From NCBI GenBank assembly GCA_005887825.1, contig VBQC01000135.1:1-36399 (forward strand): a stretch of DNA of 36,399 nucleotides, given 5' to 3'. Below are positions 1 through 9,041 of this stretch, in pieces; position 1 is the first letter of the stretch, and each line of letters opens with the position of its first letter. The translations under genes were made by a program, and so were the position numbers. The notes below the pieces were generated by a model, which worked only from the letters and a program-made list of their open reading frames with translations, was not told where the DNA came from and ran no database searches. Source of the stretch: Verrucomicrobiota bacterium. Lineage in GTDB: Bacteria > Verrucomicrobiota > Verrucomicrobiia > Chthoniobacterales > UBA10450.

Positions 1-343
1 CGAAAACCGCGTCCGCTTTGCCTGACACAAGAGGCTCCAGGAGCGCCGGGTAATCTTCGGGGCTGTATTCGAGGTCCGCGTCCTGCACGAGAATGATATC
101 ACCAGTCGCGGCCGCAAAACCGCTACGCAAAGCCGCTCCCTTGCCGCGATTGACTTGATGATAAATGATGCGGTCGACCATCTGGGAAACCTTCTCTTCC
201 AGCACAGCCCGCGTCCCGTCTTGCGAGCAATCGTCAACTATAATGATCTCCCTGCTGCTGATTGCCGCTGAGCGAACTGCCTCGACAATTTTTTCGATCG
301 TAGCTTTCTCGTTGTAACACGGAATAACGATTGAGACTTTCAT
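1..343 (-). CDS. Glycosyltransferase family 2 (dolichol-phosphate mannosyltransferase-like), C-terminus truncated by window edge
   Basis: Reverse-strand translation from the ATG at 343: [95 protein letters not shown]2 motifs IVIPCYNE, VDDCSxDGT and QDADLEY. Confidence 0.9.
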   Translation of the reverse strand, partial: MKVSIVIPCYNEKATIEKIVEAVRSAAISSREIIIVDDCSQDGTRAVLEEKVSQMVDRIIYHQVNRGKGAALRSGFAAATGDIILVQDADLEYSPEDYPALLEPLVSGKADAVF

Positions 344-423
344 CTCTTTCAGCGTGAGTTCAGTTCTCGTCAGATTGATCCTCGCCGAGTTGCGATTTCT
401 GCGCATCCGCGACGTGGTTCACT

Positions 424-3339
424 TTAATTAGCGGGAGGATGAAACCCGAATTCGGCTTCCAACTTCTTCCACAGCCAATCGACCGACGAATCTTTGTTGA
501 TCAATTTGGAATTTGCAACTGCAAGTGCTTCGGCTTTATCAACGTTGCCATTCAGGCAGTAGAGATAGGTGAGCAGTAAGTTTTCACGAACACCGAACGC
601 GCCACGATCTTTCTGACCTTCTAGCAGCCGAATCGCTTCATTCAAATCGCGCCGCGCCAGCGCACTGGCAATGAGGTCCGGCACAGTCTCAAGTGGCGGC
701 GATTCTGTCTCGCGCGCAACCCGCTGCGCGATAGCGAGTCGTAGTTCGTCGCTGCCTAGCGCTTCCAAGACCGGCGTGCGCAGCCGCGTCCCGCGCAGAA
801 AAAGGTCAAGCTCCGCCAGCTTGTTGCTTCCAACCGTTTCCGAAAGGAATCGCGTCTCACGAACGGCGAAAAGGGACTTCATTGATTTACTTAGCGCCTC
901 CGGCCAGATGCGATTGATCAGCGGCGACCGTAGAAAGCGTTCCGTGACAGATGCTGGCTCCATGTAAGTGGCAGCCAACTCAAAATTCGCCTTTTCATCC
1001 CAGGGCGCATCGCTCAATCGCTTCGGATAATTGTCTGTCAGCGGCGCGACGTCCCGCGTAATGCGATCGATCTCGTCGCCGTCCATCAAAAACAGTGCGC
1101 CCAACTGCTGCGGGACCTCGACGCCAATGCGTTTTAGATCGGCGCCGCTGTCCGGGTCACTCCATAACTGCCGAATTTCCTCTTCCTTTACTTTGCGACC
1201 GGGACCTTTGATGCCCATCATGATCCATTCTTGATCGGCGCTCGCCCAGACGGAGGCGTTCGGGAATGCATTGTGGAACCCGCGGAGGATCGCTTTTGCT
1301 TCATCCACCTTTAGCTGGTTGACCGGCAGCCAAAAGGTCGCAATTCCGCCTTCCCTGAGGTGGCTCTTCATCAGCGAAAAAAATTCCCCAGTGTAGAGAT
1401 TGACCGAACCCGCATTTTTCGGCGGAGGCGGTTCGCCGGAAATGATGTCATACTGGCGCGGACTGGCTTGAAGGAAGAAGCGGCCATCTTGAACGAATGT
1501 CGTTACCCGAGGATCGCGCAACGGATTTGAATAGTTAATGCCCGAATAGAAATCAGCGAGATGGAGCACCTCTTTTGAAATGTCGACGACATCCATCCGT
1601 TTAACGTGCAACCCGTGGAGAAAAGCGTCGGCAGTTACGCCACATCCATAGCAGATCAGCAGCACGTCTTCTGATTCCGGACGAAAAGCCAGCGGAAGAT
1701 AGGCAAACAATCTCATGTAGCGCTGACTGCGAGGATTTGTGGCTGACATCGTAAAGGCGTTGGTCAACAGCCGGTAGTAGTAAGGTTCGCCAAACAGATC
1801 GCGTCGCAGCAGCTGTAATGTGTCCGAAGTGCCTTCGATTCTTTTCACAACATGTGCACGCACTTCGCCGTGCTCAGTTACGTAAGGGCGACTTGCATGT
1901 TCGAAGTGCGATTCAGCGCGATGATACGGAAGGATCGCAAGAAGGAGCATTGCGGTCCCGCAAAATGCGATGGTGGCCACACCGATTGGGCGCCGAATTG
2001 ACCAACTCGAGCCTTCGCTAACCAGAATGCCGAGCAGGACATAGCCAGCGGCGCAGATCAGGAGACTCCATTGATAGCCGATGGCAGGCAACAGCACAAA
2101 ACTTGCAATGAGTGGACCAGCTGCTGCGCCGGTCGTGTTGAACAAGGTCGCAATTCCAGTGCTATTCATCCGGTTTTCCGCACTCGCTTGAACAAGCGCG
2201 ACGATGGTCGGGAACAAAATCCCCGACAACAACGAGGCCGGGAACATCAAGGCTACGCATAGGAGGGCGATTTGCCACCAGGAAGCGAGACTAAAAGCAC
2301 CAGCAGGCGTTCTTACTGCCTCGCCCGGAAAGAATAGGTATGACAAAAGCACGGCAATCGCCGCTAGCAGCAACAGGGCAGGAAGTAATTGATGCAGCCA
2401 GACTGAACGGCGATTAATCGCGCCGGCCGCAATGCCCCCGAGTCCAATTCCCACCAGCACGACCGCGAGCATGATCGCGAAAGCAGTCGGCGACGATGCA
2501 ACGTACAAACGCAAAAATCGGAACCAAATTACTTCCAGCGAAAGAAGAATGCAGCCCGTCCCAAAGCTGACAAAAAGCAGACGCCACGGCGGCCGATACC
2601 TCACATTCAGGCGGAGCGGAAACGTTCGCTCTGGAATAAGCGCATCTCTGTCGGCGCCAATTCTTGCCGTCAGCAAAGCGACCGCCGCAGCGAGGCAAAC
2701 CGCCAAACTCGCAGCTAAACTCGTGCCGCGAAGCCCAAACGCCGCGATAAGATAACCTTCACCGAGCACAGCACCAACCACTGCGCCTAAAGTGTTTGAG
2801 CCATACAAAAAACCAATCGCGCCCCCAAAATTCGTTTGTCGCAATATTGGATCTTCGATCAACACCGGCAGCGTCAGGCCCATGGCTGTTGTCGGTACAA
2901 GGAGGATTGCGAAAGACAAAATAAACCGCGATCCCAGGAGAGTTGGCTGATAATTCCACAGCGTTTGCCACACGGGTCGCATCCATTCGCCCAGCAGCGG
3001 AAGAGCAAAAACAATCGTGCAACCAAAGAATGCGACAAGCACCTCGAGCAAAGCGTAAAGATGAAGTGGTCGCCACCGCCGAACTCTGGATGACGCAGCA
3101 ATCGCATTTCCCAGCGCCAAACCCGCCATGAAGCTGGAAAGAATTAACGCTGCGGCCCAGAGCGAGTTTCCAAATGCGAGCCCGCTCAGGCGCAGCCAGA
3201 GAGTCTCGAAAATCAGTGCGCCGGTTCCGGACAGAAAGAGAATTCCCGAGAGAATCGCAACGCGCGCGCCCGTGTACCCATTTCGTGGTGGGGCGGTATG
3301 ATTGCGCACGTGCGCACTTACTGTCGATTGCTTCAGCAT
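424..3339 (-). CDS. Multi-TM protein fused to a spermidine-synthase-like (polyamine aminopropyltransferase fold) domain with helical C-terminal extension
   Basis: 971 aa ORF. N-terminal hydrophobic helices (SGTGALIFETLWLRLSG), then Rossmann domain (VLLICYGCGVTADAFLHG...MDVVDISKEVL...DPRVTTFVQDGRFFL...YDIISGEPPPPKNAGSVNLYTGEFF). Confidence 0.85.
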   Translation of the reverse strand: MLKQSTVSAHVRNHTAPPRNGYTGARVAILSGILFLSGTGALIFETLWLRLSGLAFGNSLWAAALILSSFMAGLALGNAIAASSRVRRWRPLHLYALLEVLVAFFGCTIVFALPLLGEWMRPVWQTLWNYQPTLLGSRFILSFAILLVPTTAMGLTLPVLIEDPILRQTNFGGAIGFLYGSNTLGAVVGAVLGEGYLIAAFGLRGTSLAASLAVCLAAAVALLTARIGADRDALIPERTFPLRLNVRYRPPWRLLFVSFGTGCILLSLEVIWFRFLRLYVASSPTAFAIMLAVVLVGIGLGGIAAGAINRRSVWLHQLLPALLLLAAIAVLLSYLFFPGEAVRTPAGAFSLASWWQIALLCVALMFPASLLSGILFPTIVALVQASAENRMNSTGIATLFNTTGAAAGPLIASFVLLPAIGYQWSLLICAAGYVLLGILVSEGSSWSIRRPIGVATIAFCGTAMLLLAILPYHRAESHFEHASRPYVTEHGEVRAHVVKRIEGTSDTLQLLRRDLFGEPYYYRLLTNAFTMSATNPRSQRYMRLFAYLPLAFRPESEDVLLICYGCGVTADAFLHGLHVKRMDVVDISKEVLHLADFYSGINYSNPLRDPRVTTFVQDGRFFLQASPRQYDIISGEPPPPKNAGSVNLYTGEFFSLMKSHLREGGIATFWLPVNQLKVDEAKAILRGFHNAFPNASVWASADQEWIMMGIKGPGRKVKEEEIRQLWSDPDSGADLKRIGVEVPQQLGALFLMDGDEIDRITRDVAPLTDNYPKRLSDAPWDEKANFELAATYMEPASVTERFLRSPLINRIWPEALSKSMKSLFAVRETRFLSETVGSNKLAELDLFLRGTRLRTPVLEALGSDELRLAIAQRVARETESPPLETVPDLIASALARRDLNEAIRLLEGQKDRGAFGVRENLLLTYLYCLNGNVDKAEALAVANSKLINKDSSVDWLWKKLEAEFGFHPPAN

Positions 3340-3488
3340 CAGCGATTTCGCACCTTCTCTGTTGTCGATAGACTAGCTCATTGAAAAGCTGACTGGAGGG
3401 GGACCAATCCACCGATCGTCTCGGTCCGGAAAAAAGCGCTGAAATGCGGTTGCGTGGATTTTTTTAAAAAAACAGTCATGAGTCGGCC

Positions 3489-4783
3489 TTACCTGTTATT
3501 GACCTGCGTGATTCCGTCATCGGGCGGACGGTGTTTAGGACGCAGCTTCGGCGCCGGATGCCAGCCGAGCAACATCAATAGTACCACGAATCCCACAACA
3601 TAGGCGACGGCGGTAAGCCAGCCCTCTTTGACCCATGCGCCCACCGACCGCACCTCGGGAAAGACATTGGAAATTGCAACGCCTGCTGACGATCTAAACC
3701 AGATCATCGAGCCACCAAACCCCACCGCATACGCGAGCATGCCCCAGTCGTAGCTGTTCTGCTTGAGCGCGAGCGCCGTGAGCGGAATATTGTCGAACAC
3801 GGCGGATAGAAAACCCAGGCCAGCGTCGTTCTCCAGGATGCCAGGGGCAACTTCTCCACCGGCATCATCGAAGCAATCAACACCAGCGAAAGCAGAAAGA
3901 TCGAGCCTCGGAAGGCTCGAGGCAGTACTTCCCAGTCCGGCCGGCGCATTCCTACCGAGAGCAGTATCGCCACCCACACGGCCACACCGAGAAAGGGAAA
4001 ATGATCCGCCTGCCTGGTGAACTTCACATTTACGATCAGGTTGGTCGCGAGCGAGAGCCCTAGAACCAGGCCCGCTATCCCGATACGCATCCAATCAAAA
4101 CGCGGATGTTCGTGGACGTGCGCTAAAATGGGCGAATATCTTTGTTGCTTGATGGCGGGGATGCCGAAAATGAACAATGCCACCGTCGCAGCGATGATTG
4201 CATGGAATACCTGGATCGGCGAGACACCCGCGATCCACATCATCGTGGTCGTCGTATCGCCTAACACACTCCAGGCGCCACCGGCGTTGGATGCGGCGAC
4301 GATTGCGGCAAGATACCCGAGATGCACTTTGGCGCGGAAGAGTTGAAGCGCCATCGCGCCACCGATCAACGCAGCAGCGATGTTATCGAGAAAACTGGAA
4401 AGAATCCACACTATCACCAACAAGATGAAACCGCCCTTCCAGTCATGGGGAAGATACTTTGGCAACGCCACCGGCACGTGACTTTTTTCAAAATGGCGCG
4501 ACAACAACGCGAAACCCATCCAGCAGACAAAGCAGATTGGCGAGGATGACCCACTCGTGCTCGACGCGAGAAAGAAATCCGATTACGCCGGGACCCGTCT
4601 TGAAGCCGGTGAACGCGATTTGTAGATCGAAATTGTCACCAAGCCCGCGAGAGCAACGCGCGTCGTGTGATGATGAAACACCGCGACGCAAAGGAGAGTC
4701 AGGCCGAATAGAATGAAATCGACCGGAATGCCAAAGATGGCGGGATCGGGGGTCAACGCGATCGTATTAGAGAACACGGCCAC
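3489..4783 (-). pseudogene. NhaD-type / citrate-transporter-family Na+/H+ antiporter, disrupted by three frameshifts
   Basis: Collinear conserved segments in alternating frames: 4583-4783 (DPAIFGIPVDFILFGLTLLCVAVFHHHTTRVALAGLVTISIYK), 4488-4691 (FTGFKTGPGVIGFLSRVEHEWVILANLLCLL), 3704-4519 (MGFALLSRHFEKSHVP...DNIAAALIGG...SNAGGAWSVLGDTTTTMMW...) and 3489-4094 (LGFLSAVFDNIPLTALALKQNSYDWGMLAYAVGFGGSMIWF...). Confidence 0.85.
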
Positions 4784-4828
4784 GCCGTACGTTGTAGCTA
4801 GGGCCGGTGATCCCGGCCAGCGCGAACC

Positions 4829-4907
4829 TGTAGCCGCTTCCCTGTGGGAAGCGTGGCGCTGAGGTGTTAAACACGCGCACCGCGCTCACACAGCGAGGCG
4901 GCTACAA
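4829..4907. repeat. REPIN-like inverted repeat, family A, copy 1
   Basis: TGTAGCCGCTTCCCTGTGGGAAGCG...GCGAGGCGGCTACA. Same ends and core as copies at 7226, 14715 and 28405. Confidence 0.8.
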
Positions 4908-4967
4908 CATTTGAGTTGCCCGGCAAAGTCCTCTGTGTCCTGATGTGTTTTTGGTTTTCCTGGAGCC

Positions 4968-5576
4968 ATGTTCACCGGCCTGATTGAAGAAGTCGGCAGC
5001 TTTGTAGCGGTTCGCGCCAGCGATGGCGGGACCCAACTGCAAATTGCTGCGCCGCGTATCGCAAAAGAAATACGGAGCGGCGACAGCATCGTCGTGAATG
5101 GCTGTTGCCTCACATTGAGCTCGCAGCACAATGATCTACTTATCTTCGATCTTCTCGAGGAAACAATTGCTCGCACGAATCTCAGAATGCTGCGCCGCGA
5201 CGCTCAGGTAAATCTCGAGCGCGCGCTCTCTGCAGAGGGGCGCTTTGGCGGACATTTTGTGCAGGGCCACATCGACTGCACTTCACGCATTTTCGCCTTC
5301 CAAGAAAGTCGAGGCGACCATCGTCTGGAAGTTGAGCTACCAACTGAGTTCGCGCATTACGTTGTCAACAAAGGTTCAATCGCAATCAACGGGATCAGCC
5401 TTACAATCGCAGAAGTCCTTCCGAAAAGCTTCATTGTGTGGATCATCCCATACACAAAACGCCACACTAATCTCGATCATGCCCAAGTCGGCGATTTATT
5501 GAATCTGGAGTTCGATATCCTTGCCAAGTACGTCGAGAGAATGCTTTCGCGCTACACTCCGAAACCTAACCACTAA
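4968..5576 (+). CDS. ribE: Riboflavin synthase, alpha subunit
   Basis: MFTGLIEEVGSF start; two lumazine-binding-type repeats (NGCCLTL..., INGISLTIAEV...), GHFVQGHIDCT. Confidence 0.95.
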   Translation: MFTGLIEEVGSFVAVRASDGGTQLQIAAPRIAKEIRSGDSIVVNGCCLTLSSQHNDLLIFDLLEETIARTNLRMLRRDAQVNLERALSAEGRFGGHFVQGHIDCTSRIFAFQESRGDHRLEVELPTEFAHYVVNKGSIAINGISLTIAEVLPKSFIVWIIPYTKRHTNLDHAQVGDLLNLEFDILAKYVERMLSRYTPKPNH

Positions 5577-5713
5577 TGAACACGAATGACGAAAAGCTGG
5601 TGCTCAAAGAAGAAGTTTCTCGAATCGTTGGCTACGCAATCGAAGTGCTACAGCGATCTATGATCTTAATGCCTGAGTCTTCTTATTCGTGCTATCCGTG
5701 CAATCCGTGGTTA
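5568..5713. repeat. Inverted 'TAACCAC...CACGAAT / ATTCGTG...GTGGTTA' arrays bracketing the GxxExxY remnant
   Basis: Left TAACCACTAATGAACACGAATGAC; right ATTCGTGCTATCCGTGCAATCCGTGGTTA (9-bp units ATTCGTGCT/ATCCGTGCA/ATCCGTGGT). The reverse complement of one arm resembles the other. Confidence 0.7.
5576..5662 (+). pseudogene. 5' remnant of a GxxExxY-family protein gene
   Basis: Reading from ATG 5576: MNTNDEKLVLKEEVSRIVGYAIEVLQ..., resembling the N-terminus of GxxExxY proteins (IIGxAIEVhxxLG); coding similarity then ends abruptly. Flanked by inverted repeats. Confidence 0.5.
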
Positions 5714-6423
5714 AAACTCCTGTGACCGCGCGCGGTTCGCCCACTGATCGTCCCCGTCCTCGCTTGGTGGGCGTAATCATGTCGCGCGCGGACTTGGATT
5801 TCGCCATCCGAATGCGTAAACCGCCCGATTTATTTGAACTGCGATTGGACCATCTCGTGCGCATCGTCAACGAGTTGGAAAACAAATTGTCGAAATTACA
5901 CGAGCCGCTCATCATCACCGCGCGACATCCGCAAGAGGGCGGTGCAAATAACCTGTCCCTGGGGCAGCGCCGCGATCTCCTTTCGCGCTTCTTGTCCCAG
6001 GCCCAGTATATCGATGTCGAATTGCGTTCGGCGCCTGCTCTCCGTCCGCTTCTCAAATTGGCGCGGGAAAAAAATGTGCGGCGCATCATTTCATTTCATA
6101 GCCTCAAATCGACGCCAGGTTCGCGTGCGTTGCGCGCTAAAGCACGCGCAGCGAAGGCGCATGGGGCGGATATTTTCAAAATTGCGACGCGCACGGATAC
6201 TCCGGCGCAGCTCGCACGACTGATCGATTTCATCATGGAAAAAGACGCCGATCTTTCCGTAAGCGCGATGGGGATCGGTAAGCTTGGCGTAATATCGCGC
6301 ATTCTGCTTGCGTGTTGCGGATCTGCTCTTGTTTACGGTTCGGTCGCCGCGGCGACCGATATTGAGGGCCAAATGTCGCTCGAACAGCTTCGCGCGTCCG
6401 GAATTGGAACGAAACAAAAATGA
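5689..6423 (+). CDS. aroD: Type I 3-dehydroquinate dehydratase
   Basis: ORF with FELRLDHL, PLIITARHPQEGG, YIDVELRS, IISFHS, DIFKIATR, SVSAMGIGKLGVISR, SALVYGSV. Start uncertain (GTG codons within the upstream repeat). Confidence 0.88.
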   Translation: MLSVQSVVKTPVTARGSPTDRPRPRLVGVIMSRADLDFAIRMRKPPDLFELRLDHLVRIVNELENKLSKLHEPLIITARHPQEGGANNLSLGQRRDLLSRFLSQAQYIDVELRSAPALRPLLKLAREKNVRRIISFHSLKSTPGSRALRAKARAAKAHGADIFKIATRTDTPAQLARLIDFIMEKDADLSVSAMGIGKLGVISRILLACCGSALVYGSVAAATDIEGQMSLEQLRASGIGTKQK

Positions 6424-6591
6424 CGACGCACGAATTAGGAAGAGCCATGCCTCGAGCCTCGTCACTGGTCATTGACTCGGGTTGCCCTGCCGCGCGCCGC
6501 AGTCGAGTCATTCGGATTTCGTCATTGTGTTAGCGGGCAGGTGTTTGCCCTTCCCGCGATGCGTATATCTTACAACAGCAAGACTAACACG

Positions 6592-7224
6592 ATGCCTTCG
6601 TCTGTAATTTTGCCCAAGCGAGTGCCGGTGATGCCTTTGCCCGGTGCGTTGCTCTTTCCGCACGCGCTGCTTCCGCTTTACATCTTCGAGCCGCGCTATC
6701 GGCAAATGTTAAAGCACGCCCTCACTCATCACCGCATGTTTTGCGTCGCGCTGATCAAACCACACTGTGCAGAATGGCAATCGGCCGCGGATTTTTTTCA
6801 CACCGCCGGCGTCGGTCTCATTCGCGCCTGCGTCGAACGCGAGGACGGCACCTCAAACCTGATCCTACAGGGACTGGAGCGAGTACGATTCACAGGGTTC
6901 GAGCAGGAAGCGCCATTTCCGATCGCAACAATTGATTCGCTTGAATCCGACTCCGTCTCCTCGGTTGAAACTGAAGCGCTCGCCACGAAAGTCCTGGAGC
7001 TTTATTCGAACCTCAAAGGGGACGGGCAACGTCAACTGCCGCCCAAAATAGATCGGTATCTCTCCGATTTGAGCGACCCGGAAATGCTTGCCGATCTCGT
7101 CGCCTCAACATTCGTGACCGATCCTCTGCGCCGCCAGCGCATCCTCGAAGAACTTTCTGTTAAGGACCGGCTCCGTCTCGTCATTCGATATCTGCGCGAG
7201 GAAACCGGCAGCGCGGCAGCGTAA
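6592..7224 (+). CDS. LON peptidase substrate-binding (N-terminal) domain protein
   Basis: MPSSVILPKRVPVMPLPGALLFPHALLPLYIFEPRYRQML... typical LON_substr_bdg pattern; no ATPase/protease domain. Longer ORF from 6472 possible. Confidence 0.88.
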   Translation: MPSSVILPKRVPVMPLPGALLFPHALLPLYIFEPRYRQMLKHALTHHRMFCVALIKPHCAEWQSAADFFHTAGVGLIRACVEREDGTSNLILQGLERVRFTGFEQEAPFPIATIDSLESDSVSSVETEALATKVLELYSNLKGDGQRQLPPKIDRYLSDLSDPEMLADLVASTFVTDPLRRQRILEELSVKDRLRLVIRYLREETGSAAA

Positions 7225-7225
7225 C

Positions 7226-7337
7226 TGTAGCCGCCGCCCTCTGGGCGACGCAACGCGCGCGCGTTAGCCAAATCAGCGCCGCGCTTCGCACCCGCCTTCG
7301 CCGAGGCTACGGCGTGGCAGGCAGCGAAGCATCTACA
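7226..7337. repeat. REPIN-like inverted repeat, family A, copy 2, carrying a nested ~34-bp insertion
   Basis: TGTAGCCGCCGCCCTCTGGGCGACG...GCGCTTCGC[acccgccttcgccgaggctacggcgtggcaggca]GCGAAGCATCTACA. Confidence 0.75.
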
Positions 7338-8610
7338 GAGCCCGAATTCGCGCGTATTCTTCCATCAAGTAGCGATCCGTCATTCCGGCAATGTAATCGC
7401 ATACCGTGCGATGCAGTCCTTCTGCCTCAATTCGTTTTGTCGCCGTCTTGCCGAGCCGATCTGGGTTAACAACGTACTCTTCAAAAACGCGCCGCAACAT
7501 CTCGCACGCGTGCCTGTTCACGTCTGCGACGCGTGGATGGTAGTAAACATTCTGGTATAGAAATTTCCGCAGCGCGCGGTTCGCTTCGAATAATTCGTCG
7601 CTGTAGCGAATGAGCGGCGTCGGCTGGCGGCGCACTTCATCTGCGCTTTGCACACCAGCATCAACAATTGATTGGGCGCTTGCCGTTATCACGTCGCAAA
7701 CTTGCACGTCGATGATGTCCCGAATGATCAAATTGTGCAGCTCAGGTTCGCGCGCGCCGGAATAGCGTGCGAGCACTGCGCGATGGCTTCGGTGCCAGAC
7801 TTCGTTTTCTTCCAATTGCGCCGCGCTCAAGATTTCAAAATCGACCGCATCATCCAGATCATGACTATAATAAGTGATCTCGTCGGCGAGATCCGCGACC
7901 TGCGCCTCGAGCGATGGACAACGATACTTCTGCAGAGCAGCGCAACCGTCTCGCTTGCTTTCATGCTTACGCAAGCCGGAGGCTTGCGCCACTCTTTCCG
8001 GCATCTCATAAAAGGCTTGGTGTTTCTGCAAGCCTTCCCGCACTTCGAACGTCAAGTTCAGGCCAGGAAAATTCGGATAAGGATTTTCGAGCAGGTTGAC
8101 CACGCGCAAGCTCTGCTTGTTGTGATCGAAACCGCCGTGGTCCATCATGCATTCCGCGAGCATCTCCTCGCCAGAATGTCCGAAAGGCGAATGCCCGAGA
8201 TCGTGCGCGAGGGCGATTGCTTCCGCGAGATCCTCGTTCAGCCCCAATGCTCGCGCGATTGTGCGGCTAATGGAGGCAACCTCAATCGAATGGGTTAACC
8301 GCGTGCGCAGATGATCGCCGGTCCCATTCAGAAACACTTGCGTTTTGTATTCCAATCGACGGAACGCTCGCGAATGAATGATCCGCGCGCGATCGCGTTG
8401 AAATTCCGTGCGATAAGCATGGCTGGGCTCCGGATATTGTCGGCCGCGCGAATCGCCAGATTTCTGCGCAAACGGAGCGAGCGCAGCTCGCTCGGTCGCT
8501 TCCATTTCCTCGCGGGACCGGTAGCCGCTTCGGCCTCCTCGCGAAGGCTTTCGGAGGTGCGCGGAGTCCGGAGCAGACGGTCGCTGCTCGGTTGTTGTCT
8601 CCATTTTCAC
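7333..8610 (-). CDS. dgt: Deoxyguanosinetriphosphate triphosphohydrolase (dGTPase, HD domain)
   Basis: SRAFRRLEYKTQVFLNGTGDHLRTRLTHSIEVASISRTIARALGLNEDLAEAIALAHDLGHSPFGHSGEE; HD motif and dGTPase signature. Confidence 0.95.
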   Translation of the reverse strand: MKMETTTEQRPSAPDSAHLRKPSRGGRSGYRSREEMEATERAALAPFAQKSGDSRGRQYPEPSHAYRTEFQRDRARIIHSRAFRRLEYKTQVFLNGTGDHLRTRLTHSIEVASISRTIARALGLNEDLAEAIALAHDLGHSPFGHSGEEMLAECMMDHGGFDHNKQSLRVVNLLENPYPNFPGLNLTFEVREGLQKHQAFYEMPERVAQASGLRKHESKRDGCAALQKYRCPSLEAQVADLADEITYYSHDLDDAVDFEILSAAQLEENEVWHRSHRAVLARYSGAREPELHNLIIRDIIDVQVCDVITASAQSIVDAGVQSADEVRRQPTPLIRYSDELFEANRALRKFLYQNVYYHPRVADVNRHACEMLRRVFEEYVVNPDRLGKTATKRIEAEGLHRTVCDYIAGMTDRYLMEEYARIRAL

Positions 8611-8614
8611 ACGA

Positions 8615-8968
8615 TTATTCGTTGATTGTGGGTGCTGGTGAGCTCGTTTTCAGATTCTGCCCCAGCACGCGTTGCGCTCTGCGCGATTCGAGTTTCACGA
8701 TCAGCAAATCGAAAACAGCCAGCAACAGTGCCGTCAGGGTCAACCATCCACAAACGATCCAAAATAGAATGAACCAGATTGGGCGCTCGCGTGGATTGAG
8801 CGTTGTTTGCAAAAATGTTGTTCCAGAAAACAGGAGGGCCAGCGCAACAAGAAGCAGAATAAACATCGTGTTACGCCGTGTCTGCTGATCTCGAATCACG
8901 CCGCGCGTTGCACGAGTGATGAACGAGGTCGTGGGCAGCGCCTTTTCGCTAGGAGAATTATTCGACAC
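8615..8968 (-). CDS. Small membrane protein of unknown function
   Basis: 117 aa ORF with two hydrophobic segments (MFILLLVALALLFSGTTFL; PIWFILFWIVCGWLTLTALLLAVFDLLIV). Confidence 0.65.
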   Translation of the reverse strand: MSNNSPSEKALPTTSFITRATRGVIRDQQTRRNTMFILLLVALALLFSGTTFLQTTLNPRERPIWFILFWIVCGWLTLTALLLAVFDLLIVKLESRRAQRVLGQNLKTSSPAPTINE

Positions 8969-9041
8969 GGTTGACTGGATCTGCGAGCGCTGCGACGCTC
9001 GCTACTTGTCGATCTTACGATCCAAAAAAGCCAAATCAACC

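Noticed and set aside
671-3412. Numerous 60-217 aa ORFs on both strands over the spermidine-synthase-like gene
   Set aside because: Shadow ORFs of a high-GC gene; compositions are Arg/Ser-rich and match no family.
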